Shown: in pieces, positions 25,534-34,131 of the stretch
How the letters are laid out: every line of letters starts with the position of its first letter
Position numbering within the stretch: the stretch's first letter is position 1
From: Burkholderiales bacterium
GTDB taxonomy: Bacteria; Pseudomonadota; Gammaproteobacteria; Burkholderiales; Burkholderiaceae_C
Assembly: GCA_025358485.1 (NCBI GenBank)
Contig: JANYJJ010000065.1
Coordinates: forward strand, 1 to 64,000
Direction: 5' to 3'
Length of the DNA: 64,000 bases
Program-made: the position numbers and the translations under genes
The notes under the pieces: generated by a model
Databases searched by the model: none
What the model was told of the DNA's origin: nothing
What the model saw: only the letters and a program-made list of their open reading frames with translations

Positions 25534-26679
25534 TCAATACCGCTTCGCCGCTTCGTCCAGCATCACTTCGGTCGCGCCGCCGCCGATGGCCAGGATGCGG
25601 GCGTCGCGCCACAGGCGTTCTATGGGCATGCCGCGCATGTAGCCCATGCCGCCATGGAATTGCTGGCAGGTGTGCACCACCTCGTTCACCAGCTCGCCGG
25701 TCAAGGCTTTGAGCAGCGACACGTCTTGCACCACGTCGTGTTGTTGCGTGACGCGCCACGCGCATTGGTACATGTAGGCGCGTGCGGCACGCACCTTGGC
25801 GTCGAGCATGGCGATGCGCTGGCGGATGACTTGTTTGTCGAACAAGGGCGCACCAAATGCTTGGCGTGTTTTGACGTGATCCAGGGTGAGCCGCAAGGCT
25901 TGCATGCAGTGGCCGATGGCCATTGCACCCAGGGCAATGCGTTCGGTTTGAAAATTTTTCATCACCGAATAGAAGCCTTGGTTTTCTTCGCCCAGCAGGT
26001 TCTCGGCCGGGATGCGGCAGTTGTCAAACACCAACTCGGCGGTGTCGCTTGACAGCCACCCTGTCTTATCAAGCGAGCGGCCCACGCTGAAGCCAGGCGT
26101 GCCTTTTTCGACGATGAACATCGACATGGCGTGACGCTCGTTTGCCAAATTCATTCCGGTTTTTGCGGCGATGAAAAACAGATCGCCGTGCACGCCGTTG
26201 GTGATGAACAACTTGGTGCCGTTGAGCACCCAGTGGTCGCCGTCTTTCACTGCCTTCGTGCGCATGCCCGCCACGTCTGAGCCTGCACCCGGCTCGCTGA
26301 TGCCCACGGCCGTGATGGTGTGGCCTGCGATCACGCCCGGCATGTAGCGCGCCTTCTGCGCAGCCGTTCCGGTGTGGTGCAAATGCGGGCTGGCCATGTC
26401 GGTGTGAACCAGCACGGTGATGATGAAGCCGGCAAAAGTGGACTGCGACAAAGCCTCAGCAAACACCAAGTTCGTCAGCGCGTCGGCTTCTGCACCGCCG
26501 TGCTGCGCGCCGTACATCAAGCCGAACAAACCCGCCGCGCCCATTTTGCGAAGCACCTCGCGCGGCGTGAAGCCTGCGTCTTCCCAAGCCTGCGCGTGAG
26601 GCTCAACTTCACGCGCAATGAAGCGCGAAATTTGTTCGCGCAGTTGCTCGTGTTCTGGGGTGATGTACATGCTGTCCAT
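25534..26679 (-). CDS. Acyl-CoA dehydrogenase
   Basis: FAD-dependent dehydrogenase of an acyl-CoA, 381 residues. ITAVGISEPGAGSDVAGM near 122 and KLFITNG near 155 bind FAD and substrate; ERIALGAMAIGHCMQALR near 245 and QQFHGGMGYMRGMPIERLWR near 340 complete the fold. In this block it could serve as isovaleryl-CoA dehydrogenase, but it lacks the Glu of the IYEGT motif (IGGGATEV here) and the Glu of the REAFG motif used by isovaleryl-CoA dehydrogenases (RQAFG here), so the substrate is uncertain. ATG 26679 or 26670. Confidence 0.85.
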   Translation of the reverse strand: MDSMYITPEHEQLREQISRFIAREVEPHAQAWEDAGFTPREVLRKMGAAGLFGLMYGAQHGGAEADALTNLVFAEALSQSTFAGFIITVLVHTDMASPHLHHTGTAAQKARYMPGVIAGHTITAVGISEPGAGSDVAGMRTKAVKDGDHWVLNGTKLFITNGVHGDLFFIAAKTGMNLANERHAMSMFIVEKGTPGFSVGRSLDKTGWLSSDTAELVFDNCRIPAENLLGEENQGFYSVMKNFQTERIALGAMAIGHCMQALRLTLDHVKTRQAFGAPLFDKQVIRQRIAMLDAKVRAARAYMYQCAWRVTQQHDVVQDVSLLKALTGELVNEVVHTCQQFHGGMGYMRGMPIERLWRDARILAIGGGATEVMLDEAAKRY

Positions 26680-26709
26680 GACTTTGCTTTGCTTTGCTCC
26701 GCTTTACTT

Positions 26710-27111
26710 TCAATGACGCCAAGTGCGCAAACCGCGCAGTTCTTCAAACGCGTTGAAGTCGCGGTCGCGGTGCAGCAGCGAGTAATCGTTTTCGATGCAG
26801 AAAGCGGCAACCAAAACGTCGATGGGGCTGCGAACCGTGAAGCCCTGGCTGCGCAGGCTGCGGTAATGCTGAGCAGCTTCCAAAATCAAATCACGACCGC
26901 CCACCACTTCAATGGTCAGCGTTTCCAACAGGCGTTTGGCTTGGCGGTAATCGTGCTCGTGGCGGAAGCCGCGCAGCACTTCAAAAAGTATCAAATCCGG
27001 CACCACGATTTGCGCTTCGCCCTTCTTCAGCAATCGCTCCAGGTGTTGCGTCGACGCGTTGCGGGCGTTGTTGAAGAAGTCAACCCAAACGCTGGAATCA
27101 ACGACCAGCAC
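26710..27111 (-). CDS. vapC: VapC-type PIN-domain ribonuclease toxin
   Basis: 133 residues from GTG 27111: VLVVDSSVWVDFFNNA with the first acidic residue (D5), VVPDLILFEVLRGFRH in the middle, RSPIDVLVAAFCIEN near 95 and HRDRDFNAFEEL at the end, giving the PIN acidic cluster. VapC toxins cut tRNA or rRNA. The start overlaps the vapB end by 14 bp, as usual for such pairs. It sits between mccB and the acyl-CoA dehydrogenase gene, which suggests later insertion into the pathway block. Confidence 0.85.
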   Translation of the reverse strand: MLVVDSSVWVDFFNNARNASTQHLERLLKKGEAQIVVPDLILFEVLRGFRHEHDYRQAKRLLETLTIEVVGGRDLILEAAQHYRSLRSQGFTVRSPIDVLVAAFCIENDYSLLHRDRDFNAFEELRGLRTWRH

Positions 27112-27433
27112 GTCGCTTGTCCACCGGTGGCGTACTTGCCTTGGGTTGGGTCGCGGGCTTGCGTTTTGCGGGAGTGACCGCGGAAGCTTCAACTGCCGCA
27201 ACTGCCGCAACAGCCAGAGCCGCAGGCTCGTTTGAAGCGGCAGGCGCCGTCCAGTCAACGCTGTCGTCGCCTTCCCACTTGAGCTTGCCTTGCCACTTCA
27301 ATATTTCGCGATACGCCGCTTGGCGCGCCAACAGCTTCAAGCCTGCATCGACCGCATCTTTCTTGGTTTTGAAGGGGCCAGCTTGCATGGCCGCTTCCAA
27401 GGTGTTGTCGTCGATGTCAATATTGGTGCGCAT
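27098..27433 (-). CDS. vapB: VapB-type antitoxin with long low-complexity tail
   Basis: 111 residues. MRTNIDIDDNTLEAAMQAG then FKTKKDAVDAGLKLLARQ is the ribbon-helix-helix VapB pattern. The common length is about 70-90; here the end is an Ala/Val/Pro/Lys-rich tail (AALAVAAVAAVEASAV, KRKPATQPKAS). The tail overlaps the vapC start and so may partly be coding drift. It neutralises VapC and represses its own operon. Confidence 0.83.
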   Translation of the reverse strand: MRTNIDIDDNTLEAAMQAGPFKTKKDAVDAGLKLLARQAAYREILKWQGKLKWEGDDSVDWTAPAASNEPAALAVAAVAAVEASAVTPAKRKPATQPKASTPPVDKRRAGR

Positions 27434-27454
27434 GATGTGTATGAAATTAGTTAT

Positions 27455-27471
27455 ATGTACACAATATACAT
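27455..27471. promoter_or_regulatory. Inverted repeat in the vapBC promoter
   Basis: ATGTA-cacaata-TACAT, 21 bp in front of the vapB ATG, within an AT-rich stretch that differs from the GC-rich surroundings. It fits an operator for VapB autorepression; inference from position. Confidence 0.45.
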
Positions 27472-27496
27472 CAAGTCCAGTTCCCTTCTCCGTTCA

Positions 27497-29104
27497 CTAC
27501 ATCCGAAAGATCCCAAACTTCGCGTCCGGTATCGGTGCGTTCAAGCTGGCGCTGATGGCCAGGGCCAGCACGCGGCGGGTGTCGGCGGGTGCGATGACGC
27601 CGTCGTCCCAGAGCCGGGCGCTGGCGTAATAAGGGTGGGATTGATGCGCAAATTGGTCGAGCGTGGGTTGCTTGAAGGCTTGTTCTTCCTCAAGGCTCCA
27701 GGTGCCGCCTTTGGCTTCAATCGCGTCGCGTTTCACGGTGGCCAAAACGCTAGACGCTTGCTCGCCGCCCATCACACAAATGCGTGCGTTGGGCCACATC
27801 CATAAAAAGCGCGGGCTGTAGGCACGGCCGCACATACCGTAGTTGCCTGCGCCGTAGCTGCCGCCAATGATGACGGTGAACTTGGGCACGTTGGCGGTGG
27901 ACACAGCGGTGACCATCTTCGCGCCGTGCTTGGCAATGCCTTCGGCTTCGTACTTTTGGCCCACCATGAAGCCGACGATGTTTTGCAAAAACACCAGTGG
28001 AATTTTGCGTTGGCAGCACAGCTCAATGAAGTGCGCGCCCTTCAGTGCAGACTCTGAAAACAGCACGCCGTTGTTGGCCACGATGCCCACCGGCATGCCT
28101 TCGATGTGGGCAAATCCTGTGACCAAAGTCGGGCCGTAGCGGGATTTGAATTCATCGAATTCCGAGCCGTCCACCAAGCGCGCAATCACCTCATGGACGT
28201 CATACGGTTTGCGCGTGTCGGCCGGAATCACGCCGTTCAGTTCTGAAGCTTCAAAAAGTGGTTCGCGCGCGGGCCGCAAACGCATCTGGATGTCTTTGCG
28301 CCAATTCAAATTGGCCACGGCGGCGCGGGCTATCGCCAGCGCATGCGTGTCGTTCAGCGCCAAGTGATCGGCCACGCCAGACAAGCGGGTGTGCACATCG
28401 CCACCGCCCAAATCTTCGGCACTCACCACCTCGCCGATGGCGGCTTTCACCAGCGGCGGGCCTGCCAAAAAAATCGTGCCTTGATTTTTGACGATGATGG
28501 ATTCATCGCTCATGGCAGGCATGTAAGCGCCGCCCGCGGTGCACGAACCCATGACCACCGCGATTTGCGGTATGCCCTGCGCGCTCATGTTGGCTTGATT
28601 GAAAAAGATGCGGCCGAAGTGCTCGCGGTCGGGAAACACGTCGTCTTGATTGGGCAAATTCGCGCCGCCCGAATCGACCAAGTAAATGCAGGGCAATCGG
28701 TTTTGCTGCGCGATTTCTTGGGCGCGCAAATGCTTCTTCACCGTCATGGGGAAATAGGTGCCGCCTTTCACCGTGGCGTCGTTGCACACGACCATGCAAT
28801 CGACGCCGCTGACCCGTCCGACACCGGCTATCAAGCCCGCACCGGGGGCGGCGTTGTCGCTCATGTTCAATGACGCGAGCGGCGCAAGCTCAAGAAAAGG
28901 CGTGTCGGGGTCAAGCAGCAACGCCACGCGATCACGTGGCAGCAATTTGCCGCGCGCCACGTGCTTGGCTCGGGGGCCGTCACCGCCGCCCAGTGCCAAT
29001 TTGGCGAGCGTCGCGTTCAGATCGTGGATGGCCACTTGCATGGCCGACGCGTTGGCTTTGAAGTCTTCGCTGCGAGGGCTCAGCTTGGAGGCAAGAACGG
29101 GCAT
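27497..29104 (-). CDS. mccB: 3-methylcrotonyl-CoA carboxylase carboxyltransferase beta subunit
   Basis: Transfers carboxyl from biotin to 3-methylcrotonyl-CoA, 535 residues. [18 protein letters not shown] near 145 and [20 protein letters not shown] are typical of Mcc[20 protein letters not shown] and [20 protein letters not shown] bind the CoA ends. It is the first gene after an 18-bp palindromic operator. mccA lies 4.6 kb downstream on the same strand. Confidence 0.93.
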   Translation of the reverse strand: MPVLASKLSPRSEDFKANASAMQVAIHDLNATLAKLALGGGDGPRAKHVARGKLLPRDRVALLLDPDTPFLELAPLASLNMSDNAAPGAGLIAGVGRVSGVDCMVVCNDATVKGGTYFPMTVKKHLRAQEIAQQNRLPCIYLVDSGGANLPNQDDVFPDREHFGRIFFNQANMSAQGIPQIAVVMGSCTAGGAYMPAMSDESIIVKNQGTIFLAGPPLVKAAIGEVVSAEDLGGGDVHTRLSGVADHLALNDTHALAIARAAVANLNWRKDIQMRLRPAREPLFEASELNGVIPADTRKPYDVHEVIARLVDGSEFDEFKSRYGPTLVTGFAHIEGMPVGIVANNGVLFSESALKGAHFIELCCQRKIPLVFLQNIVGFMVGQKYEAEGIAKHGAKMVTAVSTANVPKFTVIIGGSYGAGNYGMCGRAYSPRFLWMWPNARICVMGGEQASSVLATVKRDAIEAKGGTWSLEEEQAFKQPTLDQFAHQSHPYYASARLWDDGVIAPADTRRVLALAISASLNAPIPDAKFGIFRM

Positions 29105-29116
29105 GAAAGCGCTCCG

Positions 29117-29134
29117 ATTGACGTATACGTCAAT
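29117..29134. promoter_or_regulatory. Perfect 18-bp palindrome in front of mccB, candidate LiuR-type operator
   Basis: ATTGACGTATACGTCAAT, centred 21 bp before the ATG. The minus strand shows a TACAAT-like -10 box overlapping its upstream edge, so a bound factor would block the start site. MerR-type LiuR regulators of leucine catabolism are known to bind ACGT-containing palindromes of this kind (from memory). The regulator gene is not in the window. Confidence 0.7.
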
Positions 29135-29167
29135 TGTAGAGTCGTGCCTTTGCTGAGCCTGACGAAT

Positions 29168-29569
29168 CTACTTTTCAACTCGGCTCGTTACTTTCTGAGC
29201 CACCGGCCCGCCTGCTGCTTTCCAAGCCTCGAAGCCACCTTCAACGTGCGACACGCGCTGCATGCCCATCTCCATCAGCGTGCGTGCAGACAAGGCCGAG
29301 CGCCAACCTGCGGCGCAGAACAAGACAAAGTCTTTGTCTTGCGCGAACACCTCGCGGTGGTAGGGCGACGTTGGGTCAAACCAAAACTCCAGCATGCCGC
29401 GCGGCGCGTGCACTGCGCCGGGAATCACGCCCTCGCGTTCTAGCTCGCGCACATCGCGCACGTCCACAAACACCACATCGTCGCGGCCGTGCAGGGCGCG
29501 TGCGGTGTCGAAAGAATGGGTGGTGACGATGTCCATGGCCTCGGCCACCAGGGATTTCACGGTTTTCAT
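29168..29569 (-). CDS. Rhodanese-domain sulfurtransferase
   Basis: 133-residue single rhodanese domain. VVFVDVRDVRELEREGVIPGAVHAP starts the fold, active loop FCAAGWRSALSA with the catalytic Cys near residue 94, end HVEGGFEAWKAAGGPV. Sulfur donor and acceptor unknown. Its ATG overlaps the stop of the upstream isomerase-like gene (TGATG), so the two are coupled. Confidence 0.88.
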   Translation of the reverse strand: MKTVKSLVAEAMDIVTTHSFDTARALHGRDDVVFVDVRDVRELEREGVIPGAVHAPRGMLEFWFDPTSPYHREVFAQDKDFVLFCAAGWRSALSARTLMEMGMQRVSHVEGGFEAWKAAGGPVAQKVTSRVEK

Positions 29570-30180
29570 CAGAAAGGTCCTTTTTCTAACCAGCGTTCGA
29601 TCTGCGCGCGGCGGTCATTGCCCCAAAAAGGCTCGCCGTCGATCATGAAAAACGGCGCACCGAAGACGCCCGCAGCAATCGCCGCATCGTTTTCGGTTTT
29701 GAGTTTGAGCTTCCACTCGGCGTCGCCCCAAACGGCTAGCGCGGCCAAAGCATCGAGACCAAATTCAACGGCCAAACCTTGAAGTGCGGTGTCGTCACTC
29801 AAGTTCACGCCGCGCGCAAAGTAAGCACGCAAGCAGTGCCGCGCCCAATGGCTGGCGGTGGCGTTGCCTTTGGTTTGCAGCCACCAAAACAATCGCGCCG
29901 CGTTTTGAGTGGGTATGGGAAACGGCGTGGGCACTGTCAGCGGCACGCCCGCAAAACGCGCGGTGCGCTCGAAGTCGCGCAGCGAATATTCGCGTTTGAT
30001 GGGATGGGCCACCGGCGGTTTGAGTTCGGCCGCGGCAAACGTGGCACCCAACAAAATGGCCTTCCACTGCACTGTGCGGCCGTGTCGCGCGGCCAAGGCC
30101 TCTATCCATTCCGACGCCACGTAGGAGTAGGGCGACGAGAAGTCGAAGTAAAAATCAATCGGTCGCGCGGGGGTGTTCAT
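29569..30180 (-). CDS. 2-hydroxychromene-2-carboxylate isomerase family protein, second relative
   Basis: 203 residues, DsbA/GST-kappa fold. Starts RPIDFYFDFSSPYSYVASEW and ends AAGVFGAPFFMIDGEPFWGNDR, the same pattern as the protein at 18864-19514 but clearly diverged. SPYSY replaces a CxxC pair, so a glutathione-dependent role rather than disulfide exchange is likely. The paired rhodanese suggests sulfur or glutathione chemistry; inference only. Confidence 0.8.
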   Translation of the reverse strand: MNTPARPIDFYFDFSSPYSYVASEWIEALAARHGRTVQWKAILLGATFAAAELKPPVAHPIKREYSLRDFERTARFAGVPLTVPTPFPIPTQNAARLFWWLQTKGNATASHWARHCLRAYFARGVNLSDDTALQGLAVEFGLDALAALAVWGDAEWKLKLKTENDAAIAAGVFGAPFFMIDGEPFWGNDRRAQIERWLEKGPF

Positions 30181-30230
30181 CGTGGGTTGGCAGCTTTAGG
30201 TCGGACCAGCGGTCAAAACAAGCTAAGAGG

Positions 30231-31763
30231 CTACTGCGACGCCAGCAACTCGCCGTGCGCACTTTCCCCAAGCACCTGCGACTGTGGGTACAGCCCGCGC
30301 AGCACATCGCTGGCTGCCTGCGCGAAAACGGTTTGCAACGCAGCCGACATCAAGCCCTGTGATGCGTCGCTCAGCTCACCGCGTTCGGCATCTCGCTCAC
30401 GCCACACAGTGTTCAAGACCTCACGCTGCGGTGCCAACGCCGTCTGCGTGGCCTCGCGCCAATGCGCGGGCGACTCGCCCTGCGCCCAGTCGCCGCGACC
30501 ACGGCCAAAGTGTGCGACTGCCAAGTAGCGCAGCAGCGCAGCCTCGACCATCTGATCCAAAGCCTCAGCATTCCACATCACCCAAGACTGCTGCGTGCCG
30601 CGCACCAAATTCACGCAGCGCGCCAAACCAGCCGCCCCCAGCGCGCCTATCAATCCACCCGCCAACAAGCCGCCGCCCAGCGTGAGTCCGCCGCTGAGCA
30701 CATCGGCTTTCAAGCCCACCAAGGCGCCGCTGACCATGCCGCCCCACAACGCTGCCTTGCCTTCGTCCATGCGCAAACGCAGCTCGAAGTGGGTGGCCAA
30801 ACGCGTCAAGATTTCGCCTTGAGCTTGGCCTTCCAAGCCGTGCAGTTGGATGAGTTCCAGCGTGTTGGCGCGCACCTCCACATCCAGCTGCTCGGCCAAC
30901 GCGCGTTGCGCCACGGCCGACGGCGTTTGGTCGGCTGAACCCAGTCCGACCGATGCCCCGAGTTGCTTCAGCCTGGCCCGCATGCCGCCCGATTCGGGCA
31001 GCGCCTGCGTGCTTGTGGCCAAGCGCGCCACGCTGCCGGCCAGTGACTTCATGGCGGCCTCAAAGGTGCGCAGCTTGTCGTGCTGCCAGGTACCACGCAA
31101 ACGCGTCATCATGGCTTGACGCTCAACGGGCAGCACGTTTTCAATGGATTGCAAGAGCGTGCCTTCTTGCACCCAGCAGCGCGCAAATGCGTCCAAGGGC
31201 AGCACGCTTTTCACGTGCTTGAAGCGGGCCAGATGGGTCTGCCACAGTGCAATCTCTTGGGCCTCAAGTTGGCCTTCGCGCGGCGCACCCAATTGGTTGA
31301 GCAGCACGATCACCGGCTTGCCTGTCCAACCGAGCAATTCCATTTCAGGCTGCACGTAACCCGCAGCTTCAGGCGACTCAGACGCGTTGACCAAATACAG
31401 CAGCATATCGGCCTCGTCGCGCACATTGCGCATAGCCTGTTGGCTGGCCCAAAACGCGCGGTCGCGCCAACGGTCCCAAACCTCGCTCATGAACCAACCC
31501 AGCGGGTTCATCAGCGGGTGGCCCGATGCTTGTAAGCGCTTCACCAAGCGCACGCTGTCGCCAAAACCGGGTGTGTCCCAGAGCTTGAGTTGCTCGCCTT
31601 GCGGTGTTTGCAGCAAGGTGAACACGTCAGCAAATTCAGTGACATGAGGCGCGTCTCTCACGGTGCCTACGTCGCGACCCAGCAGAGTGCGGGCGAGTGT
31701 GGTTTTGCCCGCGTTGGTGTGCGAGACCAAGCTCAGTGCGATGGAGTTTGGGTCTGAGGTCAT
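30231..31763 (-). CDS. GTPase with DUF3482 domain
   Basis: 510 residues from ATG 31763. N-terminal GTPase: G1 SHTNAGKTTLARTLLG, G3 WDTPGFGD near 60, G4 LLNQLG. The C-terminal half is DUF3482 with two Gly/Ala-rich hydrophobic segments (GGLTLGGGLLAGGLIGALGAAG), suggesting membrane contact. The start overlaps the stop of the DUF2868 gene; this gene pair recurs in betaproteobacteria. Cellular role not known. Confidence 0.8.
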   Translation of the reverse strand: MTSDPNSIALSLVSHTNAGKTTLARTLLGRDVGTVRDAPHVTEFADVFTLLQTPQGEQLKLWDTPGFGDSVRLVKRLQASGHPLMNPLGWFMSEVWDRWRDRAFWASQQAMRNVRDEADMLLYLVNASESPEAAGYVQPEMELLGWTGKPVIVLLNQLGAPREGQLEAQEIALWQTHLARFKHVKSVLPLDAFARCWVQEGTLLQSIENVLPVERQAMMTRLRGTWQHDKLRTFEAAMKSLAGSVARLATSTQALPESGGMRARLKQLGASVGLGSADQTPSAVAQRALAEQLDVEVRANTLELIQLHGLEGQAQGEILTRLATHFELRLRMDEGKAALWGGMVSGALVGLKADVLSGGLTLGGGLLAGGLIGALGAAGLARCVNLVRGTQQSWVMWNAEALDQMVEAALLRYLAVAHFGRGRGDWAQGESPAHWREATQTALAPQREVLNTVWRERDAERGELSDASQGLMSAALQTVFAQAASDVLRGLYPQSQVLGESAHGELLASQ

Positions 31764-33268
31764 GCTTGAACGGGCTGCACCGGTTTTGCCATGGCAGCCA
31801 ACATGTCGCGCTCGGCAGCTTTCAGATCGGGCTGCTCCAGGTTCACAAACACCGGCACGGTGCCGAGCGCGCCGCTCCACGCCGTCCATGCGGCGCGGCG
31901 TTGCTTCAAGCGGTCGGGGGTGTTGGCGAAGCGGGTGCTGAACGCGGCTTCATCGAGCATCACGACGGTACTCAATGTGCTGGCCATGTGCTGCGCCAAG
32001 CGGCCTTGGTTTTCAAGCTCGGGCGTGGCGGAAAGGTCGAACAGCGCAACGCCCAAAGTGCTTCCCAAGGTGCTGCCGCTGCTCAAAAATGAAGGCGAGT
32101 TGTCTTCATCGCCGAACGCCAAGGTGGTCGTCACTTGCACCTCAACCGCATCGCCGAGCGTGCTGCGGAGCACCGCCCGCAAACCCAATTGCGCTGCGGC
32201 GGTGGGCGTGTTGGCATAAGGCAGCACGACAACTTTGGCGCTGCGCCCTTGTTGTTGTCTGAGCAAGCGCGCAAAGTATTCGTCGGCCAGCGGCAGCTTC
32301 ATGTGCTCGGCCAACCAACGCGTGCGCAGGGCGCTCCACATCGCCAAAGCCAAGCGCGGCAGCACGACGAAAAAGCCAAGTGTGACGGCGTAAAGATGAA
32401 TCCAAACGGCGCCTGATGCGCCGCCGCGGTTGGCGTTGCTGTGCGACTCACGAAGCGCTTCCAACGCCGCCACGTCTGGTAGCGCAAGACCGGGCAGCGC
32501 AAGCTTCGCCAGGGCGGCGGCCGGGGACAGCAAAAACGACAGCGCGGCGTGCGCCGATTCGGTCGTCAAAAACGTGCTCTCCCATGACGCGCGGTAATCC
32601 AATACCAAGCCGCGCACGTACATGCCGACGATCAGTCCCAAGGCCAGCGCAGCCGACCCAAGGTGCAGCAAAACGGCGGCGCGGCTGACGCTCAAAGGCG
32701 CGCTGCGCTGCGACCACAAGGCTGCAAACGTTTGCAGCGCAGGTGACGCAGTCGAAGGCAATTGACTGCCCCAGTGAAGTAACTTTTGCGCCCATCTCGA
32801 CAGCGCACCCGCGCCCGCATCCGCACCCGCACCCGAACGAGCATCGCGCTGAAACCAGCTTGCGGCCGAGTGCCCCAGCAGCCAGACATAAACCACCGCG
32901 TTCCACAACACCACAGCCCACAGCGGTGGGGCCAGCAGGTTGATGCGTTGGGCGCTGCCTATGCTGTCGGCCATCAGCCCAATCAACAAGGCCGAAACCG
33001 AAACCGCAACCGCCACCAGCAGCCACCAGGGCCGCGCCGATGTCAGCGCCGACAGCCACTTCGCGGCACCGGCCTCGCGTGGCAACAAGCGCTGCATGGC
33101 GTGCTGGGCGCGCTGCGCAATGAAGTGAGCGTCGCTGGATGACTTGTTCGATGCGGACGCCAAGCGCGTGGCCCAAGCGCTGTCGTCGGCTGTCCAGTTT
33201 GCACCGGCGGGTTGCGCTGTCTCAAACGCTTGCAGCAGCGTGACCTCGATGGCCGATGATTCGTTCAT
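31760..33268 (-). CDS. DUF2868 membrane protein
   Basis: 502 residues with about five membrane helices: WWLLVAVAVSVSALLIGLMA near 82, PLWAVVLWNAVVYVWLLGH near 110, a third near 170 and a fourth pair near 250-300, then a cytosolic domain of about 180 residues. It matches the DUF2868 family, always seen with the DUF3482 GTPase gene. Probably the membrane anchor or effector of the GTPase; inference. Confidence 0.75.
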   Translation of the reverse strand: MNESSAIEVTLLQAFETAQPAGANWTADDSAWATRLASASNKSSSDAHFIAQRAQHAMQRLLPREAGAAKWLSALTSARPWWLLVAVAVSVSALLIGLMADSIGSAQRINLLAPPLWAVVLWNAVVYVWLLGHSAASWFQRDARSGAGADAGAGALSRWAQKLLHWGSQLPSTASPALQTFAALWSQRSAPLSVSRAAVLLHLGSAALALGLIVGMYVRGLVLDYRASWESTFLTTESAHAALSFLLSPAAALAKLALPGLALPDVAALEALRESHSNANRGGASGAVWIHLYAVTLGFFVVLPRLALAMWSALRTRWLAEHMKLPLADEYFARLLRQQQGRSAKVVVLPYANTPTAAAQLGLRAVLRSTLGDAVEVQVTTTLAFGDEDNSPSFLSSGSTLGSTLGVALFDLSATPELENQGRLAQHMASTLSTVVMLDEAAFSTRFANTPDRLKQRRAAWTAWSGALGTVPVFVNLEQPDLKAAERDMLAAMAKPVQPVQA

Positions 33269-33292
33269 CGGCGAATTGTGGGTGAAGCTTGT

Positions 33293-34066
33293 TTAGGTGT
33301 GCGCGGACTTGTCGAGTTGCCTTGCCAGATCAACAAAGTCGGTGGCAGTGATGTCAAAGGCATCGCTTTGCAGCGCATCTGGCGGCGGCGCGTTGTCAGG
33401 CAAAGGGCCGTACTCCGTCGGTCGTGGCACATAGGCGGTGCGCATGCCTGCTTTGTGCGCGGCACGCAGGTCGCCAGGGTGGGCCGCCACCATCATCACC
33501 TGCGCAGGCTCCAAACCCAGCAAATGCGCGGCCATTTGGTACACCGCTGGGTGCGGCTTGTACTGGCGTGCCAACTCTGAAGACAGCACGCAGTCCCAAG
33601 GCAGGCGCGCGTGTTTGGCCATGTTCACCAGCAAAGACACATTGCCGTTGGACAGGGTGGAGATCACGTAACTCGCCTTGAGCAAGCGCAGCCCGCGCAC
33701 GGTGTCGGGCCAGGGATTGAGGCGGTGCCAAACCAAATTCAAGTGCGCGCGCTCGGCCTCGGTCAGCGGCTCCAGGCCGAAGCGAGGCAGCAACCCATCC
33801 AAAATTTCGCGGTTCAGCACATCGATATTGGCCCACGGTGTGCTGCCGTCGGCCAGCGGTGTGGTGGCCTTGGTCATGGCGGGCACATAGCCTGCACGCC
33901 ACGCGTCGGCAAAGTCGCTCCAGTTGATTTCAGGCAGCTCGTTGTGCTTGGCCTTGGCTTTGGACAGTGCCTGCCCTTCAGCAATGATGGAACTGCGCCA
34001 GTCGACCACGGTGCCGAACACGTCGAACACCAAAGCGCGAATTTGACCGGGTTGAAAAGGTGACAT
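33293..34066 (-). CDS. HAD-superfamily type II haloacid dehalogenase-like hydrolase
   Basis: 257 residues. Motif I VFDVFGTVVDWRSS near 13 has the nucleophile Asp, motif II STLSNGN near 137, motif III Lys in LARQYKPHPAVY near 164, motif IV MMVAAHPGDLRAA near 190. This set is that of L-2-haloacid dehalogenases, but phosphatase activity on a metabolite is equally possible. Stands alone between the DUF2868 and L,D-transpeptidase genes. Confidence 0.85.
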   Translation of the reverse strand: MSPFQPGQIRALVFDVFGTVVDWRSSIIAEGQALSKAKAKHNELPEINWSDFADAWRAGYVPAMTKATTPLADGSTPWANIDVLNREILDGLLPRFGLEPLTEAERAHLNLVWHRLNPWPDTVRGLRLLKASYVISTLSNGNVSLLVNMAKHARLPWDCVLSSELARQYKPHPAVYQMAAHLLGLEPAQVMMVAAHPGDLRAAHKAGMRTAYVPRPTEYGPLPDNAPPPDALQSDAFDITATDFVDLARQLDKSAHT

Positions 34067-34131
34067 GACGTGGCCCTGAAGTCAGCGCGAGAGTCAACAC
34101 GAAAGTGTGCGCTTGACCCGAATCATGCCCT

